Part shown: piece by piece, positions 27,518 through 39,097 of the stretch
Layout of the letters: every line of letters begins with the position of its first letter
Position numbering within the stretch: position 1 is the first letter of the stretch
Assembly (NCBI RefSeq): GCF_008710035.1
Contig: NZ_VYKI01000004.1
Location: 109,001 to 173,000, forward strand
Reading direction: 5' to 3'
DNA length: 64,000 bases
DNA from: Stenotrophomonas cyclobalanopsidis
GTDB lineage: Bacteria > Pseudomonadota > Gammaproteobacteria > Xanthomonadales > Xanthomonadaceae
Notes under the pieces: generated by a model
Told to the model about the DNA's origin: nothing
Database searches by the model: none
Seen by the model: only the letters and a program-made list of their open reading frames with translations
Made by a program: the position numbers and the translations under genes

Positions 27518-28522
27518 TCAGCCGCCCGGGGCGAACACCAGGGTGCGGCGGGTGGTGACCGGGGCACCGACCGGTTCGAAGCGCCAGCGCTTCACGGCGT
27601 TCAGCGCTTCGCGGTCGAAGACGCGCGACGGCGTCGCACGCAGCACGCGGGCGTTGGTCACCGAGCCGTCGGTACCGACGGTGATTTCCATCAGCACTTC
27701 GCCCGAGGTGCCCGAGCGCAGGGCTTCGGCCGGATAACGCGGGGCCGGGGTGCTGACCGGGCGCAGGGTTGGCGCGGCGGTCGCAGCGGCGGCGCGCGCG
27801 GCACTGGCCTGCTGGGCCGCGGCCTGCTGCTGCTTCTGTTCGGCATCGCGACGCGCGGCGGCCTGGCGTTCGGCGTCCTGGCGCTCGCTGTCGCGGCGGG
27901 CCGCATCCTGCTGGGCGGCAATCTGCTTGGCCGCGTCGGCTTCCTTGGCGCGCTGCTCGGCCAGGCGCTGCTGTTCAACCAGCTGCTTGGCGCGGTCCTC
28001 GGCGTCCTTCTTGACCTTGGCGGTCTCGTCCTCGGTGCGCTTGGCGGCCACCTGCACGCCCTTGGCCAGGCCTTCCTTCAGGCGCGGCAGGGCCGGCGCC
28101 GACGGGTCCACCTTCTCGATCAGGGCCACCAGGCGCTGGCCTTCGGCGAAGTCCTCGCGGCTCAGATGCTGTTCGGCGGCAATCAGGGTGTAGGGCAGCA
28201 GGTCGGTCAGCGCGCTCTTCACCGAGGCGTCGTCCGGCGTCTTGTCGCGCAGGGCGAGGTAGTACTCGATGGCGTTGTCGCCGGCCGGCGCGTACATGCG
28301 GTTCTCGGCCAGGGCACGGCTGGCCGAATCGCGCAGCTGTTCGGTGCCCATCGACTGTACCTTGGCCGCCACGGCCGGTGCGGCAGGCGTGGTGGCCGGT
28401 GCGGCAGCGCCCGCGGCGGCCGGTGCCGGTGTTTCTTCCTTGCCCGAACAGGCAGCCAGTGCCAGTGCCATGGCAACCGGCATCCACCGGCGCGCGGCAG
28501 CGATCGTTGTGACGTGCGACAT
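27518..28522 (-). CDS. Lipoprotein with coiled coil and TonB C-terminal domain
   Basis: A 334-residue protein with a lipobox (LALAACSG) at the end of its signal sequence, an Ala/Pro-rich linker, a TPR-like helical region (about 60-160), a long Gln/Ala/Lys/Arg-rich coiled coil (about 165-245) and a C-terminal TonB-like domain (RYPAEALRSGTSGEVLMEIT, ALNAVKRWRFEPV). Typical TonB keeps its N-terminal helix in the inner membrane to couple to ExbBD; a lipid anchor would break that link. It may therefore be a periplasmic adaptor or peptidoglycan-interacting protein. No exbB/exbD is nearby. Confidence 0.85.
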   Translation of the reverse strand: MSHVTTIAAARRWMPVAMALALAACSGKEETPAPAAAGAAAPATTPAAPAVAAKVQSMGTEQLRDSASRALAENRMYAPAGDNAIEYYLALRDKTPDDASVKSALTDLLPYTLIAAEQHLSREDFAEGQRLVALIEKVDPSAPALPRLKEGLAKGVQVAAKRTEDETAKVKKDAEDRAKQLVEQQRLAEQRAKEADAAKQIAAQQDAARRDSERQDAERQAAARRDAEQKQQQAAAQQASAARAAAATAAPTLRPVSTPAPRYPAEALRSGTSGEVLMEITVGTDGSVTNARVLRATPSRVFDREALNAVKRWRFEPVGAPVTTRRTLVFAPGG

Positions 28523-28679
28523 CCTGCTCCCCTTTAGAAGACGACGTTACGTAAGCCGTGGATCTGCATGGCCGGGACCGGGGTCCGGGCGTGGCGGCTG
28601 GCGTTTCCCGACGCTGCCGCCGGCAACGGCGAGGATGCAATCTAGCATCCCGCCGGCCCTTGCGTACAAGGGTCGGCCA

Positions 28680-28714
28680 GAGGCGATGACGACACCGGGT
28701 GTCGCCATCGCCTC
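28680..28714. terminator. Hairpin after the yqhA-like gene
   Basis: GAGGCGATG-A-CGACACC and GGTGTCG-C-CATCGCCTC form a 16-pair stem with one mismatch, six bases beyond the yqhA-like stop on its strand. No U tract follows, so it may be a 3'-protecting structure rather than a true intrinsic terminator. Confidence 0.55.
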
Positions 28715-28720
28715 GTCAGG

Positions 28721-29347
28721 TCAATGCTCGGCAGTCCTGCCGTGGCTGTCGGCCTTGTCGTGGCCACCGGACATCAGCTTGTCGGTCCAGGCGATGCCGA
28801 TCGCCGACAGGATGAACACGCAGTGGATGATGGTCTGCCACAGCACGCCGTCGGCGGTGAGGGTGGCGCAGGTCTGCTCGCCGATGTTGGCGGCAGCGGT
28901 GGCCATGCGCTCCGGCGGGCACAGCGGAATGCCGCCCAGCGCGCCGGTGCCGATGAACGTCTTCAGCAGGTGGATCGAGGAGATGCCGATGATCGCCATC
29001 GCCAGCTTCACCTTCAGCACGCTGGCGTTGACGTGGCTCAGCCACTCCGGCTGGTCCGGGTGGCCTTCCAGGCGCAGACGCGACACGAAGGTCTCGTAGC
29101 CACCCACGATCACCATCACCAGCAGGTTGGAAATCATCACCACGTCGATCAGGCCCAGCACGATCAGCATGATCTGCTGCTCGCCCATCGAGGCCGAATG
29201 CGAAATCAGGTGCCACAGTTCCTTGCCGAACAGGAACACATAGACGCACTGCGCCACGATCAGGCCCAGGTACAGCGGCAGCTGCAGCCAGCGCGAGGCG
29301 AAGATCAGGTTGGACAGCGGGGAGGGCGGCAGGCGGTTTGCACTCAT
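28721..29347 (-). CDS. yqhA: UPF0114/YqhA family inner-membrane protein
   Basis: A 208-residue membrane protein of the UPF0114 (TIGR00645) family with four hydrophobic helices: about 15-40, 55-80, 110-130 and 165-185. The conserved [38 protein letters not shown] and [12 protein letters not shown] segments are characteristic. Its function is unknown; a role in membrane ion handling has been suggested for the family. The start at 29347 ([20 protein letters not shown]) is the family N-terminus. The long open frame upstream is antisense to the GST gene. Confidence 0.92.
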   Translation of the reverse strand: MSANRLPPSPLSNLIFASRWLQLPLYLGLIVAQCVYVFLFGKELWHLISHSASMGEQQIMLIVLGLIDVVMISNLLVMVIVGGYETFVSRLRLEGHPDQPEWLSHVNASVLKVKLAMAIIGISSIHLLKTFIGTGALGGIPLCPPERMATAAANIGEQTCATLTADGVLWQTIIHCVFILSAIGIAWTDKLMSGGHDKADSHGRTAEH

Positions 29348-29458
29348 GCGGGGGATGCTGCGTTTCGAGGGAGAGGCGAGGTTACCGGGCCTCCATGACG
29401 GTGCCAAGCCAACGCACGCACTAGACTTCAGGTTCCTTCCGAACCCCGAGCCGACGCC

Positions 29459-30148
29459 ATGATCGACCTGTATTACTGGCCCACCCCCAACGGCCACAAA
29501 GTCACCCTGCTGCTGGAGGAAGCCGGCCTGGAATACCGCATCCACCCGGTCAACATCGGCTCGGGTGACCAGTTCAAGCCGGAATTCCTGGCCATCTCGC
29601 CCAACAACAAGATGCCGGCCATCGTCGACCATGCCCCGGCCGATGGCGGCGCCCCGCAGAGCGTGTTCGAATCCGGCGCGATCCTGCTGTACCTGGCCGA
29701 AAAGACCGGCCAGTTCCTGCCCAGCGACCCGCGCGGCCGCGTCACCACCCTGGAATGGTTGCTCTGGCAGATGGCCGGGCTGGGCCCGATGAGCGGCCAG
29801 ATGGGCCACTTCAACGTCTACGCGCCGGAAAAGATTCCCTATGCCGTCGAGCGCTATGACAACGAAGTGCGCCGCCTGCACGGGGTGATGGACAAGCGCC
29901 TGGCCGATCACGCCTTCCTGGCGGGTGATGAATACACCATCGCCGACATGGCCAGCTACCCGTGGATTGGCGCTTACGACAAGATTCCGGTCGATTTCGC
30001 CGCCTTCCCCAACCTGAAGCGCTGGCACGACGCCATCGCCGCGCGCCCGGCCACCCAGCGCGCCTATGCCCTGAGCAAGCAGGTGAACCCCAACGCCGGC
30101 AAGCCGATGAGCGAGGAAGAGCGCAAGCTCCTGTTCGGCCAGCGCTGA
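29459..30148 (+). CDS. Glutathione S-transferase, YfcG-like
   Basis: A 229-residue cytosolic glutathione transferase. The N-terminal thioredoxin-like domain (1-85) has [12 protein letters not shown], with Thr/Asn rather than Tyr/Ser at the active site, and [13 protein letters not shown] with the cis-proline. [13 protein letters not shown] binds the gamma-glutamyl group. The helical domain contains [22 protein letters not shown] sequence. This pattern fits the Nu-class YfcG/YghU enzymes that bind GSSG and act as disulfide-bond reductases. It is divergent from yqhA. Confidence 0.92.
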   Translation: MIDLYYWPTPNGHKVTLLLEEAGLEYRIHPVNIGSGDQFKPEFLAISPNNKMPAIVDHAPADGGAPQSVFESGAILLYLAEKTGQFLPSDPRGRVTTLEWLLWQMAGLGPMSGQMGHFNVYAPEKIPYAVERYDNEVRRLHGVMDKRLADHAFLAGDEYTIADMASYPWIGAYDKIPVDFAAFPNLKRWHDAIAARPATQRAYALSKQVNPNAGKPMSEEERKLLFGQR

Positions 30149-30173
30149 CCCATCCGCTGCAGGCCGCCATGCT

Positions 30174-30233
30174 CGCCGGGCATGGCCCGGTGCTACCCGA
30201 CTCAACATTGGTAGCGCCGGGCCGTGCCCGGCG
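30174..30233. repeat. SMAG/REP inverted pair
   Basis: A reverse copy (30174-30196) and a forward copy (30211-30233) of the GCCGGGC/GCCCGGC type, 14 bases apart, between GST and DPP IV genes. Confidence 0.9.
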
Positions 30234-30320
30234 GTCTGCGCCATGGGCAGAAGGTCATGCTGCCTTCGCAGACCGGCTTGGTTAGGATGGGGGTACGACC
30301 GCTGCGCGCCTGGCGCGTGA

Positions 30321-32573
<2,253 letters not shown>

Positions 32574-32598
32574 CAGACCCACGGGAAGGAGCCCGCCG

Positions 32599-33108
32599 AT
32601 GCATCTGCCACCGCCGATCCCCGGCCACCGCGCTGCCAGCCCTGGCTGGTGGCGCCGTCACTGGCGCTGGGCCATGCCGCTGTCGGTGGTGCTGTTGCTG
32701 GGCCCGCTGTGCGGCATGATCGCCTGGAGCGTGCTGCGCTGGAGCGAGGCCGCACACGAAAGCCCGCCGATGCGCGAGGCGATGCGCCGTGCCGGCTGCA
32801 GCATCGAACTGGTGCGGGTGCTCGGTGAGCCGCTGCGTGCCGACGCGATGCCGCTGGGCAGCATGCAGACGGCCTACGATGGCCGGCGCGATGTCGCCCT
32901 CACCGTGGCCCTGGGCGGGCCGCAGGGGCAGGGACGGTTGTTCGTGACCGGCATCCGCCGCGACGACGTGTGGGACTACCCGGTGATGTACGTGCTGGGC
33001 GAGGACAAGCAGACCTTCGACCTGACCGCGCTGGATGATGCAGAAGCCGCAGGCGAATGCGCGCTGCAGGCGTGTCGCGAGCGCGGCGACTGCCCCCTCA
33101 CACTGTGA
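32599..33108 (+). CDS. Coa1/Tim21-like single-pass membrane protein
   Basis: A 169-residue protein with one transmembrane helix (about 24-45, WAMPLSVVLLLGPLCGMIAW) and a periplasmic domain. Pairing of SIELVRVLGEPL with a later G.VALTVALGGPQGQGRLFVTG strand set and WDYPVMYVLGEDKQTFDL resembles the cytochrome oxidase assembly Coa1 domain. It begins 25 bp after the DPP IV stop with a GGAAGGAG ribosome site, so it may be co-transcribed. The match is by eye and function is uncertain. Confidence 0.72.
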   Translation: MHLPPPIPGHRAASPGWWRRHWRWAMPLSVVLLLGPLCGMIAWSVLRWSEAAHESPPMREAMRRAGCSIELVRVLGEPLRADAMPLGSMQTAYDGRRDVALTVALGGPQGQGRLFVTGIRRDDVWDYPVMYVLGEDKQTFDLTALDDAEAAGECALQACRERGDCPLTL

Positions 33109-33129
33109 TCGCAGCTTGATGCAATGGCG

Positions 33130-33212
33130 GTAGAGTCGACTGTCAGTCGACTATCGCGCGCAGCGCGGGGTTCTGGCTTGCTGGCCGGGCAGAGTCGACC
33201 GTCAATCGACTC
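33130..33212. repeat. GTAGAGTCGAC-type repeat pair
   Basis: The first copy (33130-33153) contains the perfect dyad AGTCGACTG-T-CAGTCGACT. The second (33190-33212) is a degenerate copy without the GTAG head. This is a further SMAG-like subfamily, immediately before the frameshifted DUF6869-like gene. Confidence 0.8.
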
Positions 33213-33231
33213 CAGCACTATAAAGCGACAA

Positions 33232-33613
33232 ATGACCTCTGACGAAGCGCGCATCGCAAAAATTGCCGAAGCCCGGGTCCAGTTCAACCGACTTGCAATA
33301 CGTGTTCGCGAGCGGAATTCACTTGTGGAAACGCTGGATCAAGTCGATGACATCATCCGGCGCGACCCGGCTGAAGGCTGGATGTTCATCCAGGCTGTCA
33401 GGCAGATGGATCTGGATACTTCGCTGCTTTCCAATCTCGCGGCTGGGCCGCTGGAGGACTTTCTGATCGCCCACGGCGAAACCGAAATCGCGAGGGTCGA
33501 ACATCTGGCAGAACGGGATACAGCATTTCGGTACCTGCTTGGTCTGATCTGGAAGAACGCGATGCCGGACAGACGTCTGGCGGCGGGTCCAACGTACGGC
33601 CCACCCAGTCTAG
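33232..33613 (+). pseudogene. DUF6869-like gene interrupted by a one-base frameshift
   Basis: Residues 1-113 read as a DUF6869-type domain (VRERNSLVETLDQVDDIIRRD region, GWMFIQAVRQM, LLSNLAAGPLEDFLIAHG, ending IWKNAMPD). After MPD one extra A at 33571 shifts the frame. Skipping it gives DVWRRVQRTAHPV and a stop at 33611-33613, restoring the MPDDVWxRVQ-like ending expected of the family and a 126-residue product. As written, the unshifted frame runs to 33768 with cysteine-rich nonsense (178 residues). It could be a natural lesion or a sequencing indel. DUF6869 function is unknown, but such genes often lie near polymorphic toxins, as here. Confidence 0.75.
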
Positions 33614-33996
33614 AACGCGCATACCGAGACTGTGCGCGGCGCTGCTCAGGCATGCGCCTGATTGCATGCGGCTGCGCTAATTTCCGCATAACTCATGACG
33701 GTCTTGAAAGTGTCGCCAAGGAGGAGTGCGGGTCTCCACGATGTGCCCTGGACTCGACCGTAATGTGAGATCCATCTCAATTTTGAACGTGAAGATCCTT
33801 GGTCCGTGTAGGAAAAATCGGAAATCGTGGTGTATACACAGGCCTCGACTTGATTAGGTAAGCCGCCTCAGCCATAACGTTCCCATCGGTAACAGTGCAT
33901 TCCGGACCAGGGACGATCCGAAGTAGAACGTGGTCAGGTATCCGCCCCGTTCTCGTTCCCAGCCGGCGCTGTGTTCGTCCAGGAAGGAGAACAGGG
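33614..33996. other. Upstream region of the RHS gene
   Basis: No supported gene. The DNA is less GC-rich than the flanks and includes a perfect GTGTATACAC palindrome at 33830-33839, a possible regulator site. AAGGAG at about 33984-33989 is the ribosome site of the RHS gene. Confidence 0.5.
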
Positions 33997-36900
33997 ATGT
34001 TGGAGCGAATGAAGACACTATCGTGCGCTGTTCCGATGCTTGTCGCGTTGGGAGCTGCGCTGCCTTCTGCCACAAGCGCGCAGGAAGTGAAGAAGCAATG
34101 GTACGCGTTTGCGTCCGGCAACCAGCCCCGCGCAACGGAGAAGCTGGTGCAGAAGGATATCGAAGCCCGCTACGCCGCATACCAGAACTACGGCAGCTTC
34201 AGCTGGGAAGTGCGAGGTAGCACTGTTCTCGCTGACAAGGTCATCTACGATTATGCGATCAAACCCGCGAAGCTGATCAAGACCGACTGGAGCTACCGAT
34301 ACGACAGCCAGGTGTACAGCTCCGAAGAAGCGCTGTTCGACGCACTCAAGCTTTCCGTCCCCAAGGAACCTGCCTGTCCGTCGCCACAGGTTTCCCTGTC
34401 CCAAGCCTGGGCCGGAATCCCCGGCGGTGGTGCAGGCGGCGGCGCCGATGGCAGCAACGTGGGTGAAGAGGCAACGGCAACTGTTTCCTACCATTCGTTC
34501 AATGCGGGGAGCTCGACCTGCGAGCCGTTGACGGCCCCGCGCTATGCGCAGCGCACGCGAGAGGTGAAGTGCCCGAACACAAGTTCTGCGGTCATGAAGT
34601 GGCGCGAGGATCTGCAGATGTGTGGCATGTCACCTGCGCTGGAGGCCGGCAACGCGGCGATGACGCGCCGGTACTACAGTCCTGTCATTCCGAAGCAATG
34701 TGATGCCCGCGGCAATCCCTGTGACCCGACCACGGGTGATAAGACGCAGCCCGAACTGGATTTTGATCTGGGCTGGATCAATCTTCGTCGTCACTACCAT
34801 TCACTGACCAGCACGCCGGGAGGTGCGCTGGGCACGGGCTGGACACATTCGCACAACCTGCGCTTGACCGCAGGCGTGGACAACACCAGTTTTCCCCCCG
34901 GCACCGAAGTAAAGGTGGGGCTGGTCGGCGAGGACGGCACGCACGTCGCGTTTCCCAAGCGGGGCAGCTACTACGAAGCCAATGATGGCAGTGGCGACCG
35001 GGTGGTACAGCAGGGTGCCAATTGGCAACTCTCGCGTACCGCAGAGCGCATCCTGTTCGACACCACGGGCCTGATGCTGCGTCGCGACTACGAGGACGGC
35101 ACGTCATTTACTTACGTTCATGACAGCCGCGGTCGCCTGCTCAGCATCACCCATTCAACCGGCAGGCGGGTGGATGTCCAGTACCTCGTGCCCGGTAACG
35201 ATGCGCTGATCTCCGCACTGATCATTGCCGGGCAGTCCGTTGTGGGCTACACCTATTCTCCAACAGGTGAGCTGATCAGCGCGGTCTATGCAGACGGCAC
35301 CAACCGTACCTACCACTACGAAGATGCCCGCTTCCCGGGCTATCTGACTGGCGTTACAAGCGAAGACAGCCGTCGCTACAGCTGGTTCGGTTATGACGCC
35401 CAAGGGCGTGTTGTCTGCAGCCGTCACTCCGGCGACTGCAGTCAGGCAGACGTCGGCATCGATGGTGTCCGCCTGCAATACACCGCAACCGGCAGCACCA
35501 TCGTCACCGATGCGCTTGGTAAGCAGAGCACGTACGCATTGACTGCCAGCAGCACCAGTGGTCTTCCACGCAAAGTCACGGGCATCACAGAGAGCAACGG
35601 CAGCGTCGGTCGTACTTATCTTCCGGAAGGTTCAGATTTCCGGCGTCGGCTGCAGTCGGTGACCGACCGCCGTGGAGTTGTCACCAGCTACTCCTATGCA
35701 GAGGCAAGCGATGCGGCAGCAGGCGCGGTCAGCGTGACCAAGACCACGGAAGCGGCCGGAACTCCGGATCAGCGCATCAGCGAGACACGTGTCGCCATGG
35801 ACAGCAATCGCGTGGTGCAGCAGATTGTGGGCAATCGTGAGATCCGCATTGCGCGCAATGCGCGTCTTCAGCCGATCACCGTCACTGTGCGGGATGCCGA
35901 GAGCGGCGACACCCGCGTCACCACGCAGACTTACTGCGAGGCAGAAGGCCCGGAATGCCCGCGGGTCGGTCTGCTGCGTAGCGTCGACGGCCCACGCAGC
36001 GATGTGGCAGATGTCTCCACCTATGCCTACTACACCGCAGACGACGTGGGGTGCGCGACCAATGGCGCCTGTGATTTCCGCAAGGGCGACCTGCGCAGCG
36101 TGACCAATGCGCTGGGCCAGACCGTCGAAACCTTGGCCTACGATGCGCTCGGCCGACCGCTGTCTTTGAAGGAAGCAAATGGAGTGGCTACGGCGTACAC
36201 CTATCATGCCCGAGGCTGGCTGGCCTCGGTCACGGTACGCGGTGCTACCACCGCCGAGGATCGATCCACCCAGATCAGCTATTGGCCTACCGGCCAGGTA
36301 CAGCAGATCATCGAGCCCGATGGCAGCAGCGTGACCTATGTCTATGATGCTGCCCAGCGATTGACCGATATCGCTGACAGTGCGGGCAACACCATTCATT
36401 ACACCCTGGATGACGCGGGGAACCGCCTGCAGGAAGACACCATTGATGCCAATGGAACCCTGCGCCGTACCCTGGCCCGCGTCTACAACACGCTGGGCCA
36501 GCTGAGGGTCCTGAAGGATGCCGGCGGCCACGCCACCGGCTTCACCTACGATGCCAACGGCAACCCGCAGTCGATCACTGATGCCCTGCAGCGTGTCACC
36601 AGCCAGCAGTACGATCCGCTCAATCGCCTGGCATTGACCCTGCAGGATGTCGGTGGTGTGGCTGCGGAGACCCGCTCCAGCTACAACGCGCTGGACCAGG
36701 TTACTCAGGTGACTGATCCCAAAGGATTGCACACCACCTATGCGTACAACGCCTTCGGTGACCTGACCGCACAGGTCAGCCCGGACAGCGGCAGTACCGG
36801 TTTCACCGTGGACAGTGCAGGAAACCGCAAGACCCGCACTGACGCGCGTGGCATTACCGCCACCTACAGCTATGACGCGCTCAATCGTCTGGTGGGCGTG

Positions 36901-38733
36901 GCTTACCCTGACCCCAACATGGATGTGGGCTATCACTACGACGTGGCCCCGGCGGTGTGTGCAAGCGACGAGCGCTTTGCGAAGGGCCGGTTGTCCGAAG
37001 TGCTGCATGACGGTGGGCGCACGGCGTACTGCCATGACCGCTTCGGCCAGGTCACCCGCAAGGTGCAGACCGTGAATGGCGTCGCCAGCACCTTGCGCTA
37101 CGCGTACAACAAGTCCGGTCGCCTCGCATCGCTGACCTATCCGGATGGCAGCGTGGCTGACTACGTGCGCGACACGCTGGGCCGCATCAGCCAGATCGGC
37201 CTGACCCGGCCGGGGCAGGCGCGGCAGGTGGTGGTCAATGGAGTCACATATGCAGCCTTCGGCCCAGCCACCGGCTGGACCTACGGCAACGGCCGCCAGT
37301 TGCAGCGCCCACTGGATCTGGACTATCGCCCGCAGGCTGTGCACGACCCGGCTGCCGGTGGCCTGTCCCTGGGCTTTGGCTATGACGCCGTGGGCTCGAT
37401 CACCGCGTTGAAGAACGGCACCGGTTCAGCCGTGCTTGCGAAGTACGCCTATGACACGCTGGGTCGCCTGACCCAGACCCAGGACGGTACGACGGGCACG
37501 CCGATTGAAACCTATGGCTATGACGCCACCGGCAATCGCACCTCGCTGACCACGTCGGCGGGTACTTCGACCTACAGTTACCCGGCTGACAGCCATCATC
37601 TGGTGGCGGTGGGCGGCGAAGCGCGTGGCTACGATGCTGCAGGCAACACAACCAGCATTGGTAGCAAAGCGTTCACCTATAACGACGCCAATCGCATGAG
37701 TGCGGTCAAGTTGGGCGGGACGGTGGCTGAGCGCTACGTCTACAACCACCGCGGCGAGCGGGTACTGCGTGCCCCTGAAGGCGGAAATGCCCAGATCACG
37801 GTCTACGACGAAGCCGGGCAATGGCTGGGCAACTACTCGGCTACGGGCCAGGCCCAACAGCAGGCGATCTGGTTGGATAACTACCCGGTGGCGCTGATCA
37901 ATGTACCCAGCACGGGTGTGCCAGAGCTGGACTACATCCAGCCCGATCACCTGGGTACGCCGCGCGTGGTTATCGACCCGGTGCGGGATGTTGCAGTGTG
38001 GGAGTGGAGCAACAAGAGCGAGGTGTTTGGCGACCAGGCGCCGGCCAATGATCCCGACGGCGATGGTGTGGCGTTCGAGTTGGCACTGCGTTTCCCGGGG
38101 CAGCAGGCGACGGATGCGAGTGGGTTGTTCTACAACTACCAGCGGGAGTATGACCCGGTGGTGGGTAGGTACTCGCAGAGTGATCCGATTGGGTTGCGAG
38201 GGGGCATCACGCTGTTCTCTTATTCGAAGTCGAATCCGGCATCCAGAACGGACCCTCTGGGGCTGCGGTCAACAGCAGGCCAGGCCGCACGATTCCCGCC
38301 ATCAGGTGGCTACTACGGGGACGGAGATTACTACCAGCAACAAGATCCGGATCTCCCAAATTACGGGATCAGTGACTACCCAAGGATTCAAATAAACACC
38401 GACGGAATTGCGAAGAGTCTACTTGCCGATGTGCTGATGGCTGCATCTAGGGCGCGATTGGATCTTCTCCTGCCGTGGCTATCGCTAAGTGAAAAAAAAG
38501 GAGAAACGGACTGTCCGGTGCCGGACCAGAGAGGGCTGCCGGGGGAGGGGGAACCAAATACATGGTCTGATCATCCAACAGGCAAACAGTCACGCTATTA
38601 TGGAGAAGACGGTCGCCCGAAATTTGACGTCGATCGCGGACACGATCATGGCCAGGGAAATCCTCATTCTCATGAGTGGGAGAATAGAGTTCGAAAGCCT
38701 GGTGTGCCCGTAAGTGATTGGCCTAAGAGGTAA
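33997..38733 (+). CDS. Secreted RHS-repeat polymorphic toxin
   Basis: A 1578-residue RHS/YD-repeat protein. A Sec signal peptide (1-28, ending ATSA) is followed by a unique 200-residue region, then a DUF6531-like entry (about 246-300; DFDLGWINLRRHYHS, GTGWTHSHNL) and dozens of YD repeats forming the toxin-enclosing shell. The core ends with paired DPIG (1396-1399) and DPLG (1419-1422) motifs, where RHS proteins are usually self-cleaved. The remaining 156 residues are the tip: a Tyr/Asp/Pro-rich linker, then YYGEDGRPKFDVDRG with HDHG (1549-1552) and HSHEW (1557-1561), a histidine cluster like that of 'polymorphic toxin type 24' tips. The start at 33997 has AAGGAG seven bases upstream. No VgrG, PAAR or TcB partner is present. 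Confidence 0.92.
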   Translation: MLERMKTLSCAVPMLVALGAALPSATSAQEVKKQWYAFASGNQPRATEKLVQKDIEARYAAYQNYGSFSWEVRGSTVLADKVIYDYAIKPAKLIKTDWSYRYDSQVYSSEEALFDALKLSVPKEPACPSPQVSLSQAWAGIPGGGAGGGADGSNVGEEATATVSYHSFNAGSSTCEPLTAPRYAQRTREVKCPNTSSAVMKWREDLQMCGMSPALEAGNAAMTRRYYSPVIPKQCDARGNPCDPTTGDKTQPELDFDLGWINLRRHYHSLTSTPGGALGTGWTHSHNLRLTAGVDNTSFPPGTEVKVGLVGEDGTHVAFPKRGSYYEANDGSGDRVVQQGANWQLSRTAERILFDTTGLMLRRDYEDGTSFTYVHDSRGRLLSITHSTGRRVDVQYLVPGNDALISALIIAGQSVVGYTYSPTGELISAVYADGTNRTYHYEDARFPGYLTGVTSEDSRRYSWFGYDAQGRVVCSRHSGDCSQADVGIDGVRLQYTATGSTIVTDALGKQSTYALTASSTSGLPRKVTGITESNGSVGRTYLPEGSDFRRRLQSVTDRRGVVTSYSYAEASDAAAGAVSVTKTTEAAGTPDQRISETRVAMDSNRVVQQIVGNREIRIARNARLQPITVTVRDAESGDTRVTTQTYCEAEGPECPRVGLLRSVDGPRSDVADVSTYAYYTADDVGCATNGACDFRKGDLRSVTNALGQTVETLAYDALGRPLSLKEANGVATAYTYHARGWLASVTVRGATTAEDRSTQISYWPTGQVQQIIEPDGSSVTYVYDAAQRLTDIADSAGNTIHYTLDDAGNRLQEDTIDANGTLRRTLARVYNTLGQLRVLKDAGGHATGFTYDANGNPQSITDALQRVTSQQYDPLNRLALTLQDVGGVAAETRSSYNALDQVTQVTDPKGLHTTYAYNAFGDLTAQVSPDSGSTGFTVDSAGNRKTRTDARGITATYSYDALNRLVGVAYPDPNMDVGYHYDVAPAVCASDERFAKGRLSEVLHDGGRTAYCHDRFGQVTRKVQTVNGVASTLRYAYNKSGRLASLTYPDGSVADYVRDTLGRISQIGLTRPGQARQVVVNGVTYAAFGPATGWTYGNGRQLQRPLDLDYRPQAVHDPAAGGLSLGFGYDAVGSITALKNGTGSAVLAKYAYDTLGRLTQTQDGTTGTPIETYGYDATGNRTSLTTSAGTSTYSYPADSHHLVAVGGEARGYDAAGNTTSIGSKAFTYNDANRMSAVKLGGTVAERYVYNHRGERVLRAPEGGNAQITVYDEAGQWLGNYSATGQAQQQAIWLDNYPVALINVPSTGVPELDYIQPDHLGTPRVVIDPVRDVAVWEWSNKSEVFGDQAPANDPDGDGVAFELALRFPGQQATDASGLFYNYQREYDPVVGRYSQSDPIGLRGGITLFSYSKSNPASRTDPLGLRSTAGQAARFPPSGGYYGDGDYYQQQDPDLPNYGISDYPRIQINTDGIAKSLLADVLMAASRARLDLLLPWLSLSEKKGETDCPVPDQRGLPGEGEPNTWSDHPTGKQSRYYGEDGRPKFDVDRGHDHGQGNPHSHEWENRVRKPGVPVSDWPKR

Positions 38734-38737
38734 TTTT

Positions 38738-39097
38738 ATGCTTCATTCAATCCATGATTTTTCCATAATCGGCATAAGTGTGGAAAATCCTGAGAAGATG
38801 CTTGTCCATTTGTCAGATGAATTTTCTAAAAAGAAATATGATCTTGTGATCGATGGTGTACGGAAAGTTGCGGTCGACGGTTTCGGCTTGCAGAATGTTG
38901 TCCTTGACCTGAAAGTTTTCTATTCATTTGACGGGTCGTTTGAATTTCGGAGAAGTTGTCATCTTCTGGGCTTGGCCTATGCTGGGCCCGAAGATTTTCC
39001 TCAGGGTGACTCGATGGTTTTTATTGAGGCATCAGTTGGGGCCGAAATTGCCTGTCTCGTCAAGGGCGTCTGGTCTTTCGAAGTGACGGAATTATAG
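38738..39097 (+). CDS. Probable RHS immunity protein
   Basis: A 119-residue soluble protein beginning four bases after the RHS stop, with GAGG seven bases before its ATG. It is acidic and rich in beta-type hydrophobic residues (LQNVVLDLKVFYSFDG). The DNA is visibly AT-richer than the RHS core, like other toxin-tip/immunity cassettes exchanged between strains. No family was recognised. Position, size and composition support an immunity role; sequence alone does not prove it. Confidence 0.78.
   Translation: MLHSIHDFSIIGISVENPEKMLVHLSDEFSKKKYDLVIDGVRKVAVDGFGLQNVVLDLKVFYSFDGSFEFRRSCHLLGLAYAGPEDFPQGDSMVFIEASVGAEIACLVKGVWSFEVTEL

Noticed and set aside
35632..37344. 570-codon minus-strand frame
   Set aside because: Antisense to the RHS repeats; its apparent repeats mirror the YD repeats of the sense strand.
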